Assembly (NCBI GenBank): GCA_018336075.1
Contig: JAGXRB010000042.1
Span: forward strand, 1-38,154
Reading direction: 5' to 3'
DNA: 38,154 bases
DNA from: Bacteroidota bacterium
GTDB lineage: Bacteria > Bacteroidota > Bacteroidia > Bacteroidales > F082
Translations under genes and position numbers: made by a program
Notes under the pieces: generated by a model
The model's database searches: none
What the model was told of the DNA's origin: nothing
What the model saw: only the letters and a program-made list of their open reading frames with translations
Shown here: positions 33,753 through 38,154 of the stretch, piece after piece
How the letters are laid out: each line of letters begins with the position of its first letter
Numbering within the stretch: position 1 is the first letter of the stretch

Positions 33753-34529
33753 ATGGACTTAAAAATAAAAGACAGTTTCTTTATCGTTACCGGTGCAGGC
33801 AGCGGATTTGGCCGTGCAATTGCTGAACAACTTTTAAAGGATGGCGCCGAGGTGCTTGCCATTGCAAGAACACTTGACGTTTTGGAATCTTTCAAAACTC
33901 ATCATCCAAAAAAACTACATATTATAGATGGTGACATTACCAAGTCTTCCATTCAACAGCAGGTAATTAAATTTTGCGAAGGGAAAAATCTTTCAGGTGT
34001 CGTGATCAATGCAGGTGGTCCTCCCGCAGGAGCATTTCTCGAAACGAAACTTAACGACTGGGATGAGGCTTACAGATTAATTTTGCGCTGGAAAGTGGAT
34101 TTTGTGCAACAGATAGTTCCGATTTTGCTTAAACAAAACTATGGAAGAATACTTTTTATTGAAAGTGTCTCGGTAAAGCAGCCTGTAGAAAATCTTGTTT
34201 TGAGCAATTCTCTGCGACCGGCTGTAGTCGGATTCGTTAAAAGTTTGGCAGGTGACCTTGCAAAAAATAATATAACCTTAAACATACTTGCACCGGGCTA
34301 TCACAATACTGCTGCAATGCAAAGACTTTTTAAAAAGAAATCGGAACTAACCGGAATGTCAATGGAGGAAGCAAAAGAAGCATTTGAGCAACAGATTCCG
34401 GTTGGGAAAATGGGAGAGGCTTTTGAAATGGCAAGTCTTGCGGCATGGCTGCTTTCACCTTTGTCAAGATACACCACTGGCCAGACTTTCAGCCATGATG
34501 GCGGGCTTGTGAGAGGTATTTTTGGGTAA
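33753..34529 (+). CDS. Atypical short-chain dehydrogenase/reductase (SDR)
   Basis: The 258-residue protein has the SDR Rossmann start with FIVTGAGSGFGRAIAEQLL (the TGxxxGxG cofactor motif), VINAGGPPAG in place of the classical NNAG, and a C-terminal HDGGLVRG segment. The catalytic YxxxK motif is missing: where it should lie the sequence reads VLSNSLRPAVVGFVKSLA, with Leu at the Tyr position and Leu-Arg near the Lys position. A Ser is present just before (ESVSVKQP). A subfamily of SDRs with this kind of motif is familiar and may use another mechanism or be non-catalytic. It is a single gene; the substrate is unknown. Confidence 0.88.
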   Translation: MDLKIKDSFFIVTGAGSGFGRAIAEQLLKDGAEVLAIARTLDVLESFKTHHPKKLHIIDGDITKSSIQQQVIKFCEGKNLSGVVINAGGPPAGAFLETKLNDWDEAYRLILRWKVDFVQQIVPILLKQNYGRILFIESVSVKQPVENLVLSNSLRPAVVGFVKSLAGDLAKNNITLNILAPGYHNTAAMQRLFKKKSELTGMSMEEAKEAFEQQIPVGKMGEAFEMASLAAWLLSPLSRYTTGQTFSHDGGLVRGIFG

Positions 34530-34745
34530 GCTTGACGAAACGAAAAATCAAAAAACTATTTTTTAAAAACTATTATCTGAAATTGTCATTTGATAATTTT
34601 CAAAGAGGCCCTTAACTTTAGAAGAAATTATTCAATCCGGAAAACACTTGTATCAATCAAAAACATTAAGGGAAAAGATTCCTGAAGGTTTTCTTTTATC
34701 ATCTTTTTTTTCAGTGTTTCTAAGCATTCAGATTCACTTCAGATT

Positions 34746-35915
34746 CTATATTTTTACAACTTTTAACTGGTAAATAAAGTCTTTGCTTTCCAGCACTAAA
34801 AAATGCATTCCTGCAGGTAGATGTGAGATTGACAAATGATCTGCACTTTCTGCTGTCCCAATCTCATGAGTCAATAGCAGATTGCCGGCAGTGTCAAATA
34901 TACTGGCTTTTACATTTTTCATACTACCCGTATTTATTTGAATCACTCCATTTGTTGGATTAGGAAAAATTGAAATAGCTTCTGGAGCAAAGGAGGATAA
35001 CGCCGTTTGAATTGTCATATTTTTAAAATAAAACATCTGTCCATCCTCGTTTCCAATGAAAAGATCGGCATCACCATCATTATCTACATCTGCAAAGGCA
35101 GGTTTTGATTCAGTACCCAGATCGATGCCATTGAAAGGGTTTTCAAGGCCAGTTTTTGGAACAAAATCCGGCACAAAAACAGTACCTTCATTTTCATAAT
35201 AGTGCAGCGCCCCACTATCCTCACCAAGCAAAAGGTCAAAATCTCCATCATTATCTATATCTGCAAAAGCTGGAGTCACAAAATCACCTACATAAATACC
35301 AGTCAATGGATTCAATGCTTCCGTTTGTTCAACAAATACAGGAGAAACGCTGTTGCCTTCATTCAAATAAAAGCGTACAACGCCATAATCGTCACCTATA
35401 AAAACATCAAAATCTCCATCATTGTCTATATCCACAAAACTCATTTTGGCTTCCCATCCAATTTCGTAATGAACTAAAGGATTTTCATTACCATATCTTC
35501 GAGCAAAAACCGGATTTGATGCATCGCCGATATTTTCGTAAAACTGAATTACAGCCCAAACGCTTCCAATAAACGCATCGAAATCACCATCGTTGTCGAT
35601 GTCGACAAAGGCTATGCTGGAATAAGCAATTGCATCCGCAGAATCAAGTGGGTTAGCTTCGCCTGTTTTTTGTTCAAAAATCGGATGATTGGTAGTCCCA
35701 GTATTTTTATAGAACAAAATGTTGCCACCTGATTCACCAAAGAAAACGTCTTGCAAACCATCGTTATCTATATCGACAAATGCTGGTGAAAGATAATCAC
35801 CGATTATAAGACCATTAAAAGGATTGAGATTTCCAAATTGTTGTTCGAAAAAAGGTTGCGCATTCAAAAAGGCTATTGAGATAACTAAAGATAGTGTTAA
35901 GATGATTTTTTTCAT
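34746..35915 (-). CDS. Secreted FG-GAP/VCBS-like repeat protein with T9SS sorting domain
   Basis: A signal peptide (MKKIILTLSLVISIAFLNAQ) is followed by five repeats spaced almost exactly 57 residues apart. Each has a calcium-type loop D(I/V)DNDG at residues 48, 105, 162, 219 and 277, followed by (D)xFxG. These DxDxDG loops are typical of VCBS/FG-GAP beta-propeller blades and bind Ca2+. The five to six blades suggest a small propeller. Residues about 310-389 form a T9SS type A sorting domain (IFPNPTNG to LKVVKI). The protein is probably exported to the surface and may mediate adhesion or binding. It converges with the SDR gene. No enzymatic motif is visible. Confidence 0.88.
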   Translation of the reverse strand: MKKIILTLSLVISIAFLNAQPFFEQQFGNLNPFNGLIIGDYLSPAFVDIDNDGLQDVFFGESGGNILFYKNTGTTNHPIFEQKTGEANPLDSADAIAYSSIAFVDIDNDGDFDAFIGSVWAVIQFYENIGDASNPVFARRYGNENPLVHYEIGWEAKMSFVDIDNDGDFDVFIGDDYGVVRFYLNEGNSVSPVFVEQTEALNPLTGIYVGDFVTPAFADIDNDGDFDLLLGEDSGALHYYENEGTVFVPDFVPKTGLENPFNGIDLGTESKPAFADVDNDGDADLFIGNEDGQMFYFKNMTIQTALSSFAPEAISIFPNPTNGVIQINTGSMKNVKASIFDTAGNLLLTHEIGTAESADHLSISHLPAGMHFLVLESKDFIYQLKVVKI

Positions 35916-36314
35916 TTTTTTTTGCTGTCAAAATTTAAGTGTCTGAAATCATGACAAGGCTGAATTTCATCATTCACTTGAATTGCCGGATTTCAATGAT
36001 TATTCTTTTCAGAGGTGTTTGTGTATCTTGATTAAATTCAATTATTCAAACTATTGATGTGCGTAAAAATACAAATTTCTTTAAGTTTTCGAAAATAATG
36101 AAGTCATTTTTTGAAGTAAATGATTCAAAAAATAGATCTTTTTTTCATCTGTTTTCTTGGATTATCAAGGCTTTCATTCTAATTGGCAGTTTCACTAACT
36201 TCATAACATCTAATGATTTATGAGAGAATTACTTGCATTTTGGCAATTCTTATCGTATTTTTAAGATCAATTTTCTTTTTAAAAATCTCCATGTTAAACC
36301 TAAAATCATGAGTT
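35916..36314. other. Intergenic region between two divergent T9SS cargo genes
   Basis: About 400 AT-rich bases hold no convincing reading frame, RNA gene or hairpin. A plus-strand TATTTTTA at 36256-36263 differs from TAnnTTTG by one base and has a TTTG upstream at 36239-36242, but only 13 bases away. I see nothing else to annotate. Confidence 0.5.
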
Positions 36315-37895
36315 ATGAAATTTATTTATCATTTCAGAAAAATCACGGTGTTATTGCTTTTGGTTATTGGTCTTAATGGATTTTCTCAAACCTTTGAGAC
36401 CACATTCAATGTTGATATGACAGAAGCGACCGGCTTTAATCCTTCAACTGATATTGTGTACCTAACTGGAACAATGTTTAGCTGGGCCATGCCCGGAACA
36501 CAGCCAGAAAATCAAACAATGTCCCGTGTGGGAAACTCAATGATCTGGACAAAAACAGTAACTGTTTCTGCCGGGATCCATGAGTATAAATACTTTGTTA
36601 ACGATGGTTGGAGCGGGGGAGAATGGCAGGGAGATCCAAACAGGATTATCGATGTTTTCCAAAACACTATTTTGAATGATATCTGGGCAATCTATGGAAG
36701 TCAATTTGCTGTAACATTCAATGTAGATATGTCATCTGCAGATAATTTCGATCCGGAAACGGATATTGTTTATTTAACAGGATCAATGTTTGGGTGGTCT
36801 GATCCGGGTTCTGAACCTGATGTTCAAACCATGAATCGTGTGGGAAGCAGCATGATCTGGACGAAAACATTAAACATTCTGGAAGGCATAATTCATTTCA
36901 AATATTATATAAATGAGGGATGGGATGGAGCTGAATGGCTTTCGGGGCCTAACAGACAGTATAATATTACAGGTGAAAGCATTTTGAATAATGTTTGGGG
37001 TGTTTTGGAAAATATGTATTCAATCACATTTAATGTTGATATGTCTTTGGCTATTGATTTTAATCCTGAAGAGGATACTGTTTTTCTGACAGGATCGATG
37101 TTTGCCTGGGCTGAGCCGGGAGCACAGTTGGAAAATCAAATGATGTCACGTGTTGAAAGTACTTTTATCTGGACAAAAACAATTTTGCTTATTGAGGGAT
37201 ACTATGAGTATAAGTATTTTGTTAATGTTGGATGGATGGGTGGAGAATGGATGGGCGATCCCAACAGAGTCTTTATGGTGAATCAGGATAAGGTTATCGA
37301 TAACTATTTCGGGCTATACGATAATTTTTATTCTCTGACTTTTAATGTTGATATGACTTCAGCCACTGATTTCAATCCACAGACTGATGTTGTTTATATA
37401 ACCGGTTCGATGTTCGATTGGCTTGAACCTGGCTTATTTCCAGAAGAGCAAACCTTGAGCAGAGTTGGTAGTTCCATGATCTGGACAAAATCCATCACAT
37501 TTATTCCAGGTGGCTATTATCAGTACAAATACTTTATCAATGCAGGTTGGGATGGTACAGAATTTCCGGATGTGCCCATAAATCGTGATTTATACTTCTT
37601 CGAGGACATGGTTCTAAATGATACCTGGGGTATTCTGACATTTGAAGCAGAAAATATGGCTCCAGAAATGGTTAGTTTATATCCGAACCCATTTACAGAT
37701 CAGATTGTCCTTGGCAATCTTGAAGATTTTGACAGATTATTAATTTATGACATTACTGGAAGAATCATCTCTGACCTAAAACTGTCACGCTCAAATGAGA
37801 TAATTTCTGACCTGAATCTTCAAAAGGGTTTGTATCTTTTTTGCTTTATGAATGACAAAGGTGAAAACAAAACTTTTAAAATGGTTCGAAGATAA
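36315..37895 (+). CDS. Secreted protein with four 104-residue carbohydrate-binding-like repeats and T9SS sorting domain
   Basis: A signal peptide (about 1-25) is followed by four repeats that each begin FNVDM at residues 31, 135, 239 and 343, exactly 104 apart. Each repeat has a (V/F)(Y/F)(L/I)TG(T/S)MFxW segment, a PG turn, an xSRV or xNRV segment, IWTK, (Y/F)KY(F/Y)(V/I)N and a GWxG site. The fold looks like an immunoglobulin-like starch-binding module (CBM20/48-like), with Trp residues that could stack on sugars; this is inference from pattern. A C-terminal T9SS type A domain (about 450-526, LYPNPF to FKMVRR) directs export. No catalytic domain is present. The four copies have clearly diverged in sequence, but their spacing is unchanged. 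Confidence 0.85.
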   Translation: MKFIYHFRKITVLLLLVIGLNGFSQTFETTFNVDMTEATGFNPSTDIVYLTGTMFSWAMPGTQPENQTMSRVGNSMIWTKTVTVSAGIHEYKYFVNDGWSGGEWQGDPNRIIDVFQNTILNDIWAIYGSQFAVTFNVDMSSADNFDPETDIVYLTGSMFGWSDPGSEPDVQTMNRVGSSMIWTKTLNILEGIIHFKYYINEGWDGAEWLSGPNRQYNITGESILNNVWGVLENMYSITFNVDMSLAIDFNPEEDTVFLTGSMFAWAEPGAQLENQMMSRVESTFIWTKTILLIEGYYEYKYFVNVGWMGGEWMGDPNRVFMVNQDKVIDNYFGLYDNFYSLTFNVDMTSATDFNPQTDVVYITGSMFDWLEPGLFPEEQTLSRVGSSMIWTKSITFIPGGYYQYKYFINAGWDGTEFPDVPINRDLYFFEDMVLNDTWGILTFEAENMAPEMVSLYPNPFTDQIVLGNLEDFDRLLIYDITGRIISDLKLSRSNEIISDLNLQKGLYLFCFMNDKGENKTFKMVRR

Positions 37896-37949
37896 GTTTT
37901 GTTAAAATTCGTTTGCCAGCTCCCTTAACTTCAGAAAAGAAATGTCTTC

Positions 37950-38024
37950 GAATAGATAGGATTCGAACCTACGACCCTCCCGACAAAAGCATTTGTCGGG
38001 ATGCACCAGCGGTAATTGCGCTGA
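37950..38024 (-). pseudogene. tRNA-like sequence, probably a degenerate tRNA copy
   Basis: On the minus strand there is a D-stem-like pair (GCGC with GTGC), a 5-base anticodon stem (TCCCG with CGGGA), a 5-base variable region, and a T-arm (GTAGG, TTCGAAT, CCTAT). The acceptor strands do not pair, U8 is missing, and the anticodon loop has 14 bases instead of 7. It is probably nonfunctional, derived from the neighbouring tRNA-like gene. Confidence 0.5.
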
Positions 38025-38059
38025 AATGTGATATTGAAATCAAAGTACTTAAAACAGAA

Positions 38060-38087
38060 AAAGGCTACAGTTTTCACTGTAACCTTT
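38060..38087 (-). terminator. Terminator after the tRNA-like gene at the window edge
   Basis: A hairpin with a 6-base core (ACTGTA paired with TACAGT, loop TTTC on the plus strand) is extended by a C-A mismatch, two G-C and three A-T pairs. On the minus strand it is followed by TTTTTC, fitting Rho-independent termination of the tRNA-like transcript that ends at about 38098. Confidence 0.7.
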
Positions 38088-38097
38088 CATCTTTAAG

Positions 38098-38154
38098 TCG
38101 GGGCAGTAGGATTCGAACCTACGACCCTCCCGACAAAAGCATTTGTCGGGATGC
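38098..38154 (-). tRNA. tRNA 3' part, truncated by window edge, possibly Pro
   Basis: On the minus strand the 3' acceptor strand TGCCCCG with discriminator A, a perfect T-arm (GTAGG, TTCGAAT, CCTAC) and a 5-base variable region GGGTC are present. G72 with A73 fits bacterial tRNA-Pro, but the identity is a guess. CCA is not encoded. Upstream, the anticodon stem TCCCG/CGGGA would enclose a 14-base loop, which is abnormal. The 5' half is outside the window. Confidence 0.5.

Larger units (their letters stand above)
37957..38154. repeat. Direct repeat of at least 48 bases at the window end
   Basis: Bases 37957-38004 are identical to 38107-38154 with an offset of exactly 150 bases; the second copy stops at the window edge, so the repeat may be longer. 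The repeated segment holds a tRNA T-arm and an extended anticodon-like hairpin on the minus strand. Confidence 0.92.

Noticed and set aside
34530-34745. Possible bidirectional terminator between the SDR gene and the VCBS-repeat gene
   Set aside because: A weak A/T-rich pairing around 34671-34700 and a 10-base direct repeat near 34550 are present, but no stable GC-containing stem with a T run was found.
36405-37640. 312-base periodicity that might suggest a tandem DNA array
   Set aside because: The repeats are at the protein level, diverged in DNA, and lie within one reading frame; they are protein domains and not a satellite or CRISPR.
1-38154. Mobile elements, phage genes, toxin-antitoxin pairs, restriction systems or CRISPR arrays
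   Set aside because: No transposase, integrase, phage structural gene, nuclease-methylase pair or regularly spaced short repeat was recognised in any frame.

Overview
The window looks like a chromosomal segment of a member of the Bacteroidota, probably Bacteroidales or a close relative. It is AT-rich. Three proteins end in type IX secretion (T9SS) sorting domains. Most genes lack a Shine-Dalgarno sequence, and many gene starts lie just downstream of a Bacteroidota -7 box (TAnnTTTG). MutL, UvrB, the small membrane protein beside mutL and a GroES paralogue are all of the Bacteroidota kind. No phage, IS element or CRISPR array is visible.

Layout. (1) 1-9863, minus strand: an exopolysaccharide or capsule locus. 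In transcription order it has a single-domain response regulator, a phosphoglycosyl transferase fused to a degenerate receiver domain, a short TolC-like outer-membrane protein, a Wzz-like co-polymerase carrying a LysM domain and a degenerate tyrosine-kinase-like domain, a Wzx-like flippase, a Wzy/O-antigen-ligase-like protein and two family 2 glycosyltransferases. The last one runs off the window. Together they give initiation, extension, flipping, polymerisation, length control and export, with a signalling gene at the head. (2) 10176-17324, minus strand: a housekeeping run of a small membrane protein, mutL, two rhomboid proteases, an endonuclease/exonuclease/phosphatase-fold protein and uvrB. 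(3) 17459-23752, plus strand: a GroES-like gene leads a Fe/B12-type ABC importer (lipoprotein, permease, ATPase) and an overlapping amidohydrolase lipoprotein, followed by sucD. The divergent start between regions 2 and 3 has two -7 boxes arranged as a perfect inverted repeat. (4) 23824-33428, minus strand: a GNAT-like protein, a photolyase, a CAP-SPOR envelope protein, a class IV aminotransferase with a DUF2007 protein, a DMT exporter, a voltage-gated K+ channel with a C-terminal zinc ribbon, and a large secreted CotH-kinase protein. (5) 33753-37895: an atypical SDR enzyme, a five-repeat FG-GAP/VCBS-like T9SS cargo protein and a T9SS cargo protein with four 104-residue repeats. (6) 37957-38154: two tRNA-like units sharing 48 identical bases 150 bp apart, with a terminator between them. 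The window ends inside the second.

The most unusual items are the pseudo-receiver/phosphoglycosyl transferase next to an intact receiver, the LysM domain inside a polysaccharide co-polymerase, the zinc ribbon on a K+ channel, the symmetric divergent promoter, and the tRNA-like pair with an expanded anticodon loop. I see no single wholly new system. The exopolysaccharide locus with its signalling head is the best candidate for undescribed regulation. All functional calls rest on motif reading without database searches.
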